Positions 49,531 to 62,088 of a stretch of 64,000 nt of DNA are shown here, piece after piece. The position numbers and the translations under genes are program-made. This DNA is from Ursus arctos (taxonomy: Eukaryota > Chordata > Mammalia > Carnivora > Ursidae), in assembly GCF_023065955.2 (NCBI RefSeq), contig NW_026622852.1, positions 11,424,423-11,488,422 of the forward strand, in the 5' to 3' direction. Each line of letters opens with the position of its first letter. Positions within the stretch are counted from its first letter, which is position 1. The notes below the pieces were generated by a model. The model was given only the letters and a program-made list of their open reading frames with translations, was not told the origin of the DNA and did not search any database.

Positions 49531-50749
49531 AAATTAAAATGTAGTAGATACTCTCACTTTATTCCTGAAAGTCACCCTGTTTCACATCTTATCCCTAAAG
49601 CTCCTCCTCAAGTCACTTGGAGCATGTTTACTCAGGAGTAAATATGGGAGTACAAAATAAATTGATATTTAAGAATCAGATCAGCATCACTGATAGATCA
49701 GAGATGGAATGAAGGTCAGGGTTTTCTATTGAGCATCCTACTTAATAACAGAACAGTATGTTATAACTTCATGTGCCTTCTTGGCTGATAGGCCACTGGG
49801 GCTTTGGGGAAGGGTGCAGTTAAGAATGACCTGGAGACTTTCAAAAAGCTTATAAGCATGTAGTGGGTGGTTAATAAATATTAGTTGAAAAAATGAACAA
49901 AAGTTGGGTTGACAAAAGTTGAAGAAGTTTAGAAAGAGATAGTATCAGGATATGGATTTCGGTTTTGGCACGCTAGTTTCAAGTTCCAGCAGATAATCCA
50001 AGTGGAGGTATTATATTGAAAGTTGGAAATGTGGCATTGGTGATTGGGAGAGAATCAGGGCTGAATTAGGATTAGTAAGACTCTCAAACAGAGATGAGAA
50101 CAGAAGCCAAGAAGGGGTAAATAAATTTTCTGAGAGAAGAGCTGTAGAGATAAGAGGGAAACGAAGAATTGAGTCAGGGACACATCCCGTAATTAGGTAT
50201 TGTTTAGGTATCTTTGGCAGGCGAAAAGAACATCCAGTTAAAAACTATGGCAGTTTTAATTCCTGAATATTTTTTCTACACAGCAAGGTATCTTTGGTAC
50301 CAAAACAAACTTTCTATTTTCCAATCTTAAAAATTATGTATGCCTTTGTAAAACTATAATTGTTTCTCTAAAAAATATTTTCTTCCAAATGATACTCAAA
50401 TAAGAGTAATTCTTATCTTAGCTACATACACATGTTCTTTGATTGGAATGTTTTATGAAATTTTGTTTTTCTTTTGTTATGCACCTAAATCCCAAAAGTT
50501 CGCTTTTTGAATGTGGCAATATTTGGCATCCAGTTTTTATGTGTTCTTCATCTTAAACTAATAAACATACTTGCACTGTTTACCTGAAAATTGATGGGCA
50601 TGTCACCAGAAATGAGAATTGTGATAATAGACATTATTATGAAAACTAGTTAATCCTAATATTTTCAATCAAAATGTGAAACTTTTTAAATAAAATGATT
50701 TTTTCTTAGAAATACCAATTTACCAATAATTATATATTTTTTTCCATAG

Positions 50750-50884
50750 AGAGAAACAGGACTACAAATAGAAATAAATGACCTTGTAAAACGGAAGATT
50801 GCAGTTGATGAAGAAAATGCTTTCTTAAGGAAAGAATTCAGTGACTTGCAGAAGAAATTTAAAGATAAAAGTCAAGAAGTTAAG
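50750..50884 (+). CDS. CNTLN: Coding exon C of a coiled-coil gene, probably centlein
   Basis: 135 nt, exactly 45 codons in phase 0 at both ends. The peptide begins RETGLQIEINDLVKRKIAVD and ends KKFKDKSQEVK. The acceptor has a good pyrimidine tract (ATTTTTTTCCATAG) and the donor is AAG|GTGTGT. The acceptor is a run of three AGs; using the second AG would meet a TAG after six codons, so the start is fixed at 50750. Charged residues and regularly spaced hydrophobics (Leu, Ile, Val, Phe) suit a continuous coiled coil. No cysteine, no signal peptide and no catalytic motif is visible. Intron and frame continuity with exons B and D make this a real coding exon. The centlein name is from recall. Confidence 0.92.
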
Positions 50885-51487
50885 GTGTGTTGGCTTGTAC
50901 ATAGTTTTACAGTACTATTGCTTTGAAGTCTTCCTTTAAGCTTTGTCAGCCTTTGTGGCACAGAAAGTGACAAGCTTGGAGGAAAAATTGCCTTAGGCCC
51001 TGCTGTACCACACAGTTTTCTCACATGCAAAAACTGAGAAAGATGCTTTAAAGATAAGACTCCAAGCTTTATAACTTTCAGATAAATAGTTAATGATGGA
51101 AATGGAGCTAAGAAAGTAGGAGTGTGAATATGTGGCTTCTTGTAATTAGATTCTGATGGGACTGGCATTATTAATTGATAAAACCCAGGTCTGGGAGGAT
51201 ATGTCTGTGTGGGTCTCAAAAATAGCTGGGGACAGCATCAAAGGCAGCTTGATCAATTAATGGGCTCTTTGCAAATGTGTACTCATCAAAGCTGTCATCC
51301 AGTGAAAAAATATGACCCATCCACCTGCATGAAAAGAGGCCAATAAAAGTATACAGGTGACCTTGGCCATCAAATATAGAAGAAGCTGCTGTGAGGGTAA
51401 AACTGCACAGTTTATATTTGCTGATTAGTTCTCACCTTTTTTGTTGTTGTTGTTTTGTTTATCGGCCCTTGTGGTACTGTTCTACAG
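50885..51487 (+). other. Short intron between exons C and D (603 bp)
   Basis: Donor GTGTGT, acceptor GTACTGTTCTACAG after a T-rich stretch (TTTTTTGTTGTTGTTGTTTT). It contains no recognised repeat, unlike the multi-kilobase introns around it. The minus-strand frame of 115 codons at 50872-51219 covers exon end and intron and looks like chance. Confidence 0.85.
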
Positions 51488-51667
51488 GACACTAAGGAGA
51501 GTGTACAGAATAAGGAAGAGCAAAACAGACTGGTTATAAAAAATCTGGAGGAGGAAAATGAGAAATTAAGTACCCGCTGTGCTGACCTGCTAAATGACCT
51601 GGAGAAACTGAGGAAGCAAGAAGCACATTGGAGAAAAGAAAAACATAGCATTGATGCAAAAATAAAG
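51488..51667 (+). CDS. CNTLN: Coding exon D of a coiled-coil gene, probably centlein
   Basis: 180 nt, exactly 60 codons, phase 0 in and out. The peptide begins DTKESVQNKEEQNRLVIKNL, includes a stretch CADLLNDLEKLRKQEAHW, and ends SIDAKIK. Acceptor CTACAG, donor AAG|GTATGC. Heptad-like Leu positions with dense Glu/Lys give a strong coiled-coil appearance. The open frame extends artificially upstream and downstream (51455-51757) into intron; the splice sites and phase decide the true limits. Exons A-D together give about 152 codons of rod domain, probably from the N-terminal half of a protein of about 1400 residues if this is centlein. Other centrosomal coiled-coil genes cannot be excluded without a search. 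Confidence 0.93.
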
Positions 51668-53270
51668 GTATGCAGTGATAGTGGAGAGAATGAGAATAAT
51701 GCCGTTATTTCGGATCTAACTTCTTATACGAAGTTTATTACATGGAATTTTCTTTAAATAACAAGTTATATATTCAAATCCACCAGTGGGAACCAGCATT
51801 AATTTATATTCCTTCACTTAAGACCCACAGCTTTTTAAAAATTGATGTTGCAAAGCAGGAAACTGACTTCAAATAGTTATCTAAAATGTAATCATTAAAA
51901 AATAAAGGCTATAGCATTTTGAAATGAAACATGTTTTGAAAAAACATATTTAGAATCATGAGGTTTGACTTTTATCAGTTAGAGCTTAAATTTATAAATA
52001 TAGCTAGAATTCATTACAATAGACTCTTAAGAATGTATTTTCCAGGTCTTTTTAAAAATGTGGAAAAAGCACAAAACAATTGAAAAATACTCATATGTGT
52101 TTTGAAGATGGCGCTTTTCTTTGGCTTAGGAGGGCCTTATTCATAGTAATAATATATTTTCATAGAAGATAAAGGTACAATCAATCTTTGTAATATGTCC
52201 ATCAGTATTTTTCAAAATAATACTTTTTTTGGTGGCTTTCTCTTTGTCTTGAGAATGTTTTTGTTAATTTTTTTTCCATCGAATTTCAGGTTTCTCTTTT
52301 AACCGTAGATTTTGTTGAAAAGGCCGGAAACAAATTTTTGTGCTAATAAATATGATAGTGCCTCTATTATGCACACATAAAAAGAATATATAACATAAGC
52401 ACACAGATGTATATATATAGTGGATATGTGTGTGTCTTTATATAATCATTTTAGAGGTGAAGGGATGTGTATTTCTGAGTGTGTGAATCAGTTCATTGCA
52501 CATATTTAAGGAAATAATATAAAATCTTCTAGTGTATATCAGGAAACAACTGAGCCATTGAGAGAATTGAATTCTGGTGCATTTTTTTCTCAACTCTCAC
52601 GTCAGTTTCTGCTTCCCTGCAACCTTTAAGCAGTTTGGTAGTGTGATAAGGGTGAGTGGTACTTCCTTATGTTAATTCATAGGTACATGAGTGTTTGGTG
52701 ATACTTTTCATATCATTGATGACTATTTGCCACTTAAAAAGTTCATTCTGTGATTTGCTGTGATTTTTAGTTTTACGACTTTTTTTTTTAATTGGGGAGT
52801 GTGTCTTATTGATTTGTAGACATTTTTAATTTATTCTGGGTAGTAATACTTTGTTATTATATTACAAGTATTTTGTGTTCTGTGAATCTCAAGTAAGGTG
52901 AATTGGACTTTGAAAAGTTTGTGGATCTAGAAAGAGTATGTTTTATTATTCTCTAATGTTTTTGCATTAGAGTTAAAGGAATCTTACATGCTAAAGTTTT
53001 CCCTATTCCAAAATCTGTAATCTACTTAGAATTTATTTTGGGGTATGCTGTTTCACACCATTTATTCAATAGTTTATTGATCTGTGATATAATGTCACAT
53101 CTCAAAGTGTTTCTGGACATCTTATTATTTTCATGGTTTTAGGTATTGTAATTTTATAATTTGGCCCATTATTTAGTAGGAAAGTCTGCTTCTTTATTCT
53201 TATTTTTGTAAGTCATGAGCCCTATATGTGCTTCTTCATTATCTTACAATATTTAAGAACTATTTTGTTA
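51668..53270 (+). other. Start of the intron after exon D, unassigned sequence
   Basis: About 1.6 kb of AT-rich intron with no recognised repeat or exon. The intron continues through the repeats below and beyond 64000, since no further in-phase exon was seen. Confidence 0.6.
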
Positions 53271-53272
53271 CT

Positions 53273-53476
53273 GGGGCACCTGGGTGGCTCAGTTGGTTGA
53301 GTTCTTGGTTTCGGCTCAGGTCATGATCTCTGGGTTGTGAGATCGAGTCCCCTATGGGGCTCTGCTCTCAGCAAGGAGTCTGTTGGAGATTCTCTCTCTC
53401 TCTCCCTTGCCCTCTGCTCCTCCCCTCACATGCATGCATGTTCTCTCTCTCTCTCAAATAAATAAATCTTAAAGAA
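53273..53476 (+). mobile_element. SINEC, sense
   Basis: Head GGGGCACCTGGGTGGCTCAG, TC-rich body, AAATAAATAAATCTTAAAG tail. Target-site duplication AAGAACTATTTTGTTA (53255-53270) and AAGGAACGATTTTGTTA (53477-53493). Confidence 0.94.
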
Positions 53477-54421
53477 AAGGAACGATTTTGTTAGTTTTAC
53501 TGAAAAATTCTCTTAGAAAGTGGATTGGAACCACACTTAGTTTATGAATTAATCTTGGGAGAATTGTGACCCTACTGTTCACATATGTGGAATAAGATTT
53601 TGTAACTTTCTTAAAATGGCATTGTCCCCTGGTATTAGACTTATTCCTATCTACATATATTATCGTAAAAAAGATTGTGTAATGATAAGTAATATTTTAA
53701 ATGATATTTTAATTATTTCTGGAAGGCAGGATTGTTACTGACTTAACCTTCTTTTCAATAATTTTTTTCTAATTATCTTATTAGTTCTAAAAATTTGTAC
53801 ATTTTCTTTATTTTTCTAAGTTATTAAGAAAACTTTGCATCTTTCTTTCCTGTTTAAAATATTAATTAACATATAATTCACATTTAATCCATTTAAAATT
53901 CACAGTCCAAGTGCGCTAGTTTTTAGTTTATGCAGAGTTGTACAGTTATTGCCACAATTACTTTTATAACATTTTCCTCATTTCAAAAAGAAACCCTGTA
54001 ACCTTTAGCAATCACTCTGCATTTACCCCTTCACCCTGCATCCCTTGATAACCAGAATCTGCTTTCTTTTTCTATAGATTTGTCTATTCTAAACAAGTCA
54101 TACAAATAAAGTCATAGTAAATGGTCTTTTGTGACTTACCTCTTCTACTTAGAATAATGTTTTCAGTTTATTTATGTTGTAGCATGTATCAGTACGACAT
54201 TCCTTTTTATTGTTGAATAACATTCTATTACATGGCTATCCTGCATTTTGTTTATTTATCACCAGCAGATGGACATTTGTGTCTTTCAGTAATGTTGCTA
54301 TGACCATTTGTGTACAAGATTTCATGTATACATACATACATTTTTATTTCTCTTAGGTACATGTAAAGGATTGAGATTACTGAGTCATACAGTAGCTGTT
54401 TTTAAGCTTTTGAGGAACTGT

Positions 54422-54668
54422 CAGACTGGGGAATGAAACATGAGAGACTATGGACTATGAGAAACAAACTGAGGGCTACAGAGGGGAGGGGGGTGGGGGA
54501 ATGGGATAGACCGGTGATGGGTAGTAAGGAGGGCACATATTGCATGGTGCACTGGGTGTTATACACAACTAATGAATCATCGAGCCTTACATCGAAAACC
54601 GGGGATGTACTGTATGGTGACTAACATAATATAATAAAAAATCATTATTAAAATAAAAAAAAAAAAAG
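54422..54668 (+). mobile_element. Young 5'-truncated L1 3' end, sense
   Basis: GAAACATGAGAGACTATGGA, GTGCACTGGGTGTTATACAC, GGGATGTACTGTATGGTGAC, then a poly-A tail. It is the plus-strand counterpart of the antisense copies at 10678 and 59968. No convincing target-site duplication was seen, and a few bases of the host L1 seem to be missing at the junction. Confidence 0.88.
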
Positions 54669-55760
54669 TAGCTGTACCACTTTACATTCTGAACAGCAGT
54701 ATATGAGGGTTCTGATTTCTTTTTGTTCTCACCAACACTTGTTATTGTCTGTCTTTTCTATTTGTTTTTGTGGATGTGAACTGGTATCTCATTGTGGTTT
54801 TGATTTGCATTTCCCTGATGGCTAATGATGTTGAGCATCTTTTCCTATGCTATTGGCTATTTGCCTATTTTTAAAGAAATGTATATTTCATTCCCTTTAC
54901 ATTTACTTCTGGATACAAGTCTCTTTTCAGCTATATAATTTGAAACTATTTTCTTCAATTCTTGGAGTTGTTTTTATTTTATTAATGGCATTTTTGAAGC
55001 ATAAAATTTCAAATTTTGATATTTAATTTATTTACTTTTTCTTTTCTTACCCATGTTTTTGGTGTCATATCTGAGAAACGATTGCCTAATCAAAGATCAA
55101 GAAGATGGACACCTGTGTTTTCTTCTATGAATTTTTTGGTTTTATATCTTGAATTTAATTCTTTGATCCATTTTGAGTTAATTTTTTAATATGGTGTTTG
55201 ACAGAAGTCCAACTTCATTCTTTTGCACATGTTATTCGGTTGTTCAAACACCATTTGTTGAAACAGACTATTCTTCCCTCCACTGCTACTGCCTTGGCAT
55301 GTTGAATATCAATGGACTGTAAGTGTAAGGGTTTATTCTGGACCTCTATTCTGTCCATTTGATTTATGCATTTATCCTCATGTCTATGCCACACTGTTGA
55401 TTATTGTAGATTTGTAATAGATTTTGAAATTGGGATATGTATGTCATCCATATTTTTTATTCTTTTTACAAAATTGGCTATTTTGGATCTGTTGCGTTTC
55501 CATATGAATTTTAGAATCATCTTTTCCATTTCTTACAAAAAAAGCAAGTTGGGTTTATTTTGATAGAGATTGCATTGAATCAGAAGATCCATTTGGCAAA
55601 TATCACTATCTTGGCAATATTATAACTTCTACTCCATCAGCATGGGGTGTTTCAGTTTTTTAGGTCTACCTTTAGTTTCTTTCAGTAATGTTTTGTGGTT
55701 TTCAAAGTATGATGCACTTCTTTCCTGAAGTATTTGCACTTCTTTGGGGATGTATTATTC

Positions 55761-55900
55761 CTTTTTTTTTTTTTTTAAATGGAATTCATTTCTTTTTTTT
55801 TTTAGATTTAAATTCAATTAGCCAACATATAGTATGTCATTAGTTTCAGATGTAGTATTCAATAATTTATCAGTTGTGTATAACACCCAGTGCTCAGGTA
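55761..55900 (-). mobile_element. Short young L1 3' end, antisense
   Basis: Poly-T runs, AATTCAATTAGCCAACATAT, GTATAACACCCAGTGCTC. The target may be duplicated as TATTATT on both sides (near 55753 and 55904). Confidence 0.78.
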
Positions 55901-56614
55901 CATATTATTGCTAAATATTAAATTTTTGCGCTAAGTGAAATTGTTTCTTCATTTCCTTTTTGGGTGGTTTATTCCTAATGTATAGCTATATAGTTAGTTT
56001 TTATATAGTGATCTTATATCCTACAACCTTGTTTAATAAGGTAGATTCTTTAGGACTTTCTGTATGTAAGATCATGTCATCTACAAACAGAGATAATTTT
56101 ATTCCTTCTTTTCCAATCTGGATGCCTTTTATTTCATTTTATTACCCATTACCCTGGCTAGAATCTCTAGTATATAACTGAATAGGAAAAAAGAGTAGAC
56201 ATCTGTGTCTTGTTCCTGATCTCACGGGCAAAGGATCTACTCTTTTACCCTTAAGTATGATATTTGCTCTGAGGTTTTGTTAGTACACCTTATCAGATTG
56301 AGGAAGTTTCCTTCTATTCCTACTTTGTGTTGTTTTTATCATGAAGGGGTTTTGGATTTTGGCAAATGCTTTTTTTACATCTGTTGACATGATCATGTGG
56401 TTTTGTCTTTTATTATATGGGTATGGTATGTTATTTTACTTGAATTTGGATGTTAAACCAACTTTACATTGCTGGGATATTTTTATCTTTATCTGGTTTC
56501 CGTACCAAGATAAACCTGGCCTTATAGAATGAATTAGAAAAATGTTTCCTCCTCTCATATTTTCTGGAAGAGTTCGGAAGAATTGGTATTTATTCTTTTA
56601 AAAAGTTTGGTAGA

Positions 56615-56803
56615 GGGGTGTCTGGGCAGCTTAGTCAGTTAAGCATCTGACTCTTGATTTTGGCTTGAGTAATGATCCTCAGGGTTGTGAGATTGAGCCC
56701 TATGTTGGACTCTGCATTCAGTGGGGAGTCTGCTTCTCTCCCTCTCTCTCTGCCCCTCTATGCATTCTCTCTCTCTCTCAAAAAAAAAATAAAAAAATAT
56801 AAT
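56615..56803 (+). mobile_element. SINEC, sense, inside L1 copy 4
   Basis: GGGTGTCTGGGCAGCTTAGT head, GTGAGATTGAGCCC, TC-rich body and A-rich tail. Target-site duplication AAAAAGTTTGGTAGA (56600-56614) and AAAATGTTTGGTAGAA (56804-56819). Confidence 0.93.
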
Positions 56804-58112
56804 AAAATGTTTGGTAGAATTCACCAGTGAAGCAGTCTTGTACTAGAATTTTTTATGTTGGGTAGTTTTGCTAACTGATTAAACCTCTTCAATTATTGTA
56901 GGTCTGTTGAGGTTTTCTATTTGCTCTTGAGTTAGTTTAGGTCATTTGTGTGTTTCTAAGAATTTGTCAGTTTCATCTTGGTCATCTAACTTCTTGATTA
57001 AATTGCTTACAGTATTCTCTAATAATCCTTTTTATTTCTGTATAGTTCATAGTAGTGTCTTCACTTTAATTTTTTGATTTTGGTTATTTACATTCTTTCT
57101 CTTTTTTCTTTGTCATTCTAACTAAAGATTTGTTCATTTTGTTGCTATTTTCAATGAATCAAGTTTTGCTTTAACTGATTCTTTATTGTTTTGCTGTTCC
57201 CTTTTTAAAAAATTTCCACACTAAACTTTATTATTTCTTCTTTTCTGTTTGGTTTCACTTTGATATTTGTTTCTGTTTCTTCAAGGTGTAAAATTAGATT
57301 ATTAATTGGAGATATGTTTTCTTTTTTAATATTGGCATTTATAGCCATAAATTTCCTCTGAGTACTGTCTTTGCTGCATACTGTAAGTTTTAGTGTTTAT
57401 GTTTTGCTTTTATTCATTTATGAATATTTTCTGACTGTCTTGTTATTTCTTCTTTGACCTATTGGTTGTTTATGAGTCTATTATTTGATTTCCACCTATC
57501 AATTTTTAAAAAAATTTTTCTTTTATTGAGTTTTAGCTGCAATCTGCTATGGTTGGAAGACATACTTTGTATAATTATAATGTTTTTAAATTGATTAAGA
57601 ATTGTATCACAGCCTAACATATGGTCAGATATGGAGGATGTTCCATGTGTACTTGAGAAAAATGTGTATTTTGCTCTTTTGAAGTAGTGTGTTCCATATA
57701 CATCTGTTAGGGCTACTTAGTTTATAGTGTTGCTTAGGCCCTCTTCATCCTTGTTGACCTTCTGTCTAACTATTCATTATTTAAAGTGGAATATTGAATT
57801 CTCCATCTATTACAGCATAGAGAACTGTCTATTTCTCCTTTCAATTCTCCTTTCAATTCAATATAATTGCTTCCTTTGTCTATTTAAGAGCTCTCTTGTT
57901 TGGCTTACAGTTATATCTTTTTGATGAATTGATTCTTTAATCAATATATAAGTTCTCCTTTTGCTTTTTGTAAATTTTTGACTTAAAGTATATTTTGTCC
58001 AATATAATGATATCTATTCCAGCTGTCTTTGTTTATTATTTTCATGGTTTTCTTTTCTCATTCTTTCATTTTCAGTCTGTTTGTGTCTTTGGATCTAAAG
58101 TGAGTCTTTTTT

Positions 58113-58409
58113 CAGAAAAAAAAATTAACTCCGGTATAATTAACATACAGTGTTATACTAGTTTGAGAGGTACAGTATAGTGATTCAGCAGTTCTGTACA
58201 TTACTTGGTGCTGATCATGGTAAGTCTACCCTCAATGCCCTTCATCTATTTCACACATCCCTCCCCACCTTTGGTAACTTATCAGTTTGTTCTCTATATT
58301 TAAGTGTCTGGTTTTTTTGGTCTCTTTTTTCTTTGTTAATTTGTTTGTTTTTTCAGTTCCACATGTAAGTGAAATTATATGGTATTTATCTTTTTCTGAC
58401 TGACTTATT
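58113..58409 (-). mobile_element. 5'-truncated L1 fragment, antisense, inside L1 copy 4
   Basis: AACTCCGGTATAATTAACAT and the reversed 3'UTR up to TTTTTCTGACTGACTTATT. Target-site duplication TAAAGTGAGTCTTTTTT (58096-58112) and TAAAGTGAGCCTGTTTT (58410-58426). Confidence 0.9.
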
Positions 58410-60280
58410 TAAAGTGAGCCTGTTTTAGTCAACATATTGTTGTATGTTTTCTTTATCCATTCTCTCAATATCTGCCTTTTGATTAGAGAGTTGAATCCAT
58501 GTATATATAAAGTTAATTACTAATTAGGAAGGACTAACCTCTGACATTTTATTATTTATTCACTGTATGTCTGATAGGTATTTTTCTCCCTCATTTCCTC
58601 AGTTACTGTCTTCCTTTGTATTTAGTTGATTTGTTATAGTGGCACATTTTGATTCCTTTCTCTTTTTTTTTTTTTGGTGTATATTCTATTGATATATTTT
58701 CTTTGTGGTTACCATGGGTTTGCATGTATCCTCATGAACTTAATATAATTTGAATTGATGCCATCTTATACAATAGCAATACTAAAACTTATCAATATTG
58801 CTCTTTACCTCCACTTTACATTATTATTGTCACAGGATACATCATTATAAATTGTGTGCCCTATAACATAGATCTGTAATTTTGTATGTTTGTCTTTGAA
58901 ATGTGGTAAATAAAAAGTAGAGTTACAAACCAAATATTACATGATGATACTGGGTTATGGATTTATCTTTACTGGGATCTTTATTTCTTCATATGGCTTT
59001 GAGTTACAATCTTACTTCCTTTCAATTCAATCTGAAGGACTCCCATTAGCATTTCTTGTAGGGCAGATCTATTAATGAATTCGCTCAGCCTCCCGTATTA
59101 ATAAACACTCTTTGTGTGTTCCTTTTGTTTACCTCTGAATCTCTTAATTACTGTCTACATTTTGAAGTACAGTTTTGCTGGGGATGTTGATACTTCTTTA
59201 CTCTCAGCACTTTAAATATGTTATCCCACTACCTTCTAGCCTCCAGGGTTTCTGATGAGAAATTAGTTATTAATCTCATTAAGGATCTCTTCTATGTGAC
59301 AAGTCACTCTTACTTTCAAGATTCTTTTTGCAAGGGCTGAATTTCAAAAGGTTGGTAATAGTTCGTAGGTCTCTTTTTGTTGATCATTCATGGGATTTTG
59401 TTGAGGTCCTTGGATTTATAGGTGCATGTGTTCCATCAAAATTGGAAATGTCATGGCCATTATTTCTTCAAATGCTATTTCTGCTTCCTCTTCTGTCTCT
59501 CTCTTTCTGGGACTCTCATAATATATATGTTGGTCTAGTTAATGGTGTCCCACAGTTTTCAAATAGGTTCTGTTTACTTTTCCTCATGTTCTTTTTGGTG
59601 TTCAGTTTCAATAATTTTACATGCTTCTTTTCCTAGCTTGCTGATTCTTTCTTCTGCCTGCTTTGCACCTGTTGTTGGATGCTTTGGAGAATCATCCATT
59701 TTTGTTACTGTACTTTTTTAGCTCCAGAATTTCTGTTTGATTCCTTTTACTAATTTCTTTCTCTTTAATTGATATTCTTTTGGTTTATACATCTTTTTCC
59801 TGGTTTCCTGTAGACTTTTTTCCTGTTTTTCTTCAGCTCTGTAAGGATATTTAGGATAGTTATTTTAAAGTGTTTGCCTTATAAATCTGATATCTGGGGT
59901 TCCTTAGGAATGGTTTCTGCTAATTTATATGTTTCTTTGATTAGGCCATACTTTCCTGGTTTTTTTGTTTTGTTTTGTTTTCGTTTTGTTTTGTTTTTTA
60001 ATAATATTTTTTTTTATTATGTCATGTTAGTCACCATACAGTATATCTTTAGTTTTTGATGTAATGTTCCATGATTAATTATTTGCATATAACACCCCGT
60101 GCACCATGCAGTATGTGCCTTCCTTAATACCCGTCACTGGCCTATCCCAGTCCCCCAACCCCCTCCCCTCTGAAGCCCTCACTTTGTTTCCCAGAGTCCA
60201 CAGTCTCTCATGGTTCATTCCCCCTTCTGTTTACCCCCCCTTCATTCTTCCCTTCCTTCTCCTACCGATTTTCCTATTTC

Positions 60281-62049
60281 TTATGTTCCATAAATGAGTG
60301 AAACCATATGATAATTGTCTTTCTCTGCTTGACTTATTTCACTTAGCATAATCTCCTCCAGTCCCATCCATGTTGCTGCAAATGTTGTGTAATTGTTCTT
60401 TCTGATGGCTGAGTAATATTCCTCTGTATATATGGACCACAACTTCTTAATCCAGTCATCTGTTGAAGGGCATCTCGGTTCCTTCCACAGTTTAGCTCTT
60501 GTAGACAATACTGCTATGAACATTGGGGTGCACATGGCCCTTCTCTTCACTACATCTGTATCTTTGAGGTAAAAACCCAGTAGTGCAAATGCTAGGTTAT
60601 AGGGTAACTCTATTTTTAACTTTTTGAGGGACCTCCACACTGTTTTCCAAAGTGGCTGTACCAACTTGCATTCCCACCAACAGTGTAAAAGGGTTCTCCT
60701 TTCTCCACATCCTCTCCAACATTTGTTATTTCCTGCCTTGTCAATTTTTGCCGTTCTAACTGGTGTAAGGTGGTATCTCAATGCGGTTTTGATTTGAATT
60801 TCCCTTACGGCTAATGATTTTGAACATTTTTCATGTGTCTATTAGCCATTTGTATGTCTTCATTGGGAAAGTGTCTGTTCATATCTTCTGCCCATTTTCT
60901 GATTTGATTGTTTGTTTCTCATGTATTGAGTTTGAGAAGTTCTTTGTAGATCTTGGATACTAGTCTTTTATCTGTAGTGTCATTTGCAAATATCTTCTCC
61001 CATTCTGTGGGCTGCCTCTTAGTTTTTTTGACTGTTTCCTTGGCTGTGCAGAAGCTTTTTATCTTGATGAAGTCCCACAAGTTCATTTTTTCTTTTGTTT
61101 CTCTTGCCTTTGGAGACCTGTCACGAAGGAAGTTGCTGTGACCAATGTCAAAGAGGTTGCAGCCTATGTTCCCCTCTATGATTTTGATGGATTCCTGTCT
61201 CACATCGAGGTCTTTCATCCATTTGGAGTTTATCTTTGTGCATGGTGTGAGAGAGTGGTGAAGTTTCATTCTTTTGCATATAGCTGTCCAATTTTCCCAG
61301 CACCATTTATTGGAGAGACTGTCTTTTTTCCACTGGATGTTTTTTCCTGCTTTGTCAAAGATTAGTTGCCCAAAGAGCTGAGGGTCCATTTCTGGGTTCT
61401 CTATTCTGTTCCATTGGTCTTAGTGTCTGTTTTTGTGCCAGTACCATGCTGTCTTTGTGATCACAGCTTTGTAGTACAGCTTGAAATCTGGCAACATGAT
61501 GCCCCCAGCTTTGTTTTTCTTTTCAACAATTCCTCGGCGATTCAGGGCCTTTTCTGGTTCCACACAAATTTAGGGATGTTTGTTCCAGCTCTTTGAAAAA
61601 TGTCATTGGTATTTTGATCAGTATGGCACTGAAAGTGTAAATTACTCAGAGTATCATAGACATTTTAACTATGTTTATTCTTCCGATCCATGAGCATGGA
61701 ATATTTTTCCATCTTTTTGTGTCTCCTTCAATGTCTTTCAGGAGTGATCTGTAGTTTCTAGAATACAGATCCTTTACCTTTCTGGTTAAGTTAATTCCAA
61801 GATAACGTATGATTTTTGGTGTTATTGTAAATGGAATGGATTCCCTAATTTCTCTTTCTTCAGTCTCATTGTTCATGTATAGAAATGCAACTGATTTCTG
61901 AGCATTGATTTTGTATCCCGCCACGTTACTGAATTGCTCTATAAGTTCTAGTAGTTTGGGGGTGGAGTCTTTTGGGTTTTCCATATAGAGTATCCTGTCA
62001 TCTGTGAAGAGAGACAGTTTGACTTCTTCTTTGCCAATTTGAATACCTT

Positions 62050-62088
<39 letters not shown>

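Larger units (their letters stand above)
35298..50749 (+). other. Intron between exons B and C (15.5 kb)
   Basis: It runs from donor GTTGGT to acceptor TTTTTTCCATAG. About half is a nearly full-length antisense L1. The unassigned parts are at 35298-37080, 45126-47690 and 49544-50749. A block at 49800-50200 (for example AGATAATCCAAGTGGAGGTA) looks like an old interspersed repeat whose family I cannot name. Confidence 0.75.

Noticed and set aside
50872..51219. 115-codon minus-strand frame starting MRPTQTYPPR
   Set aside because: It overlaps exon C and the short intron in antisense, with no recognisable domain or promoter.
51455..51757. 100-codon plus frame taken as a complete gene
   Set aside because: It is exon D extended artificially into both introns. 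The splice sites at 51488 and 51667 and the phase continuity show the real limits.
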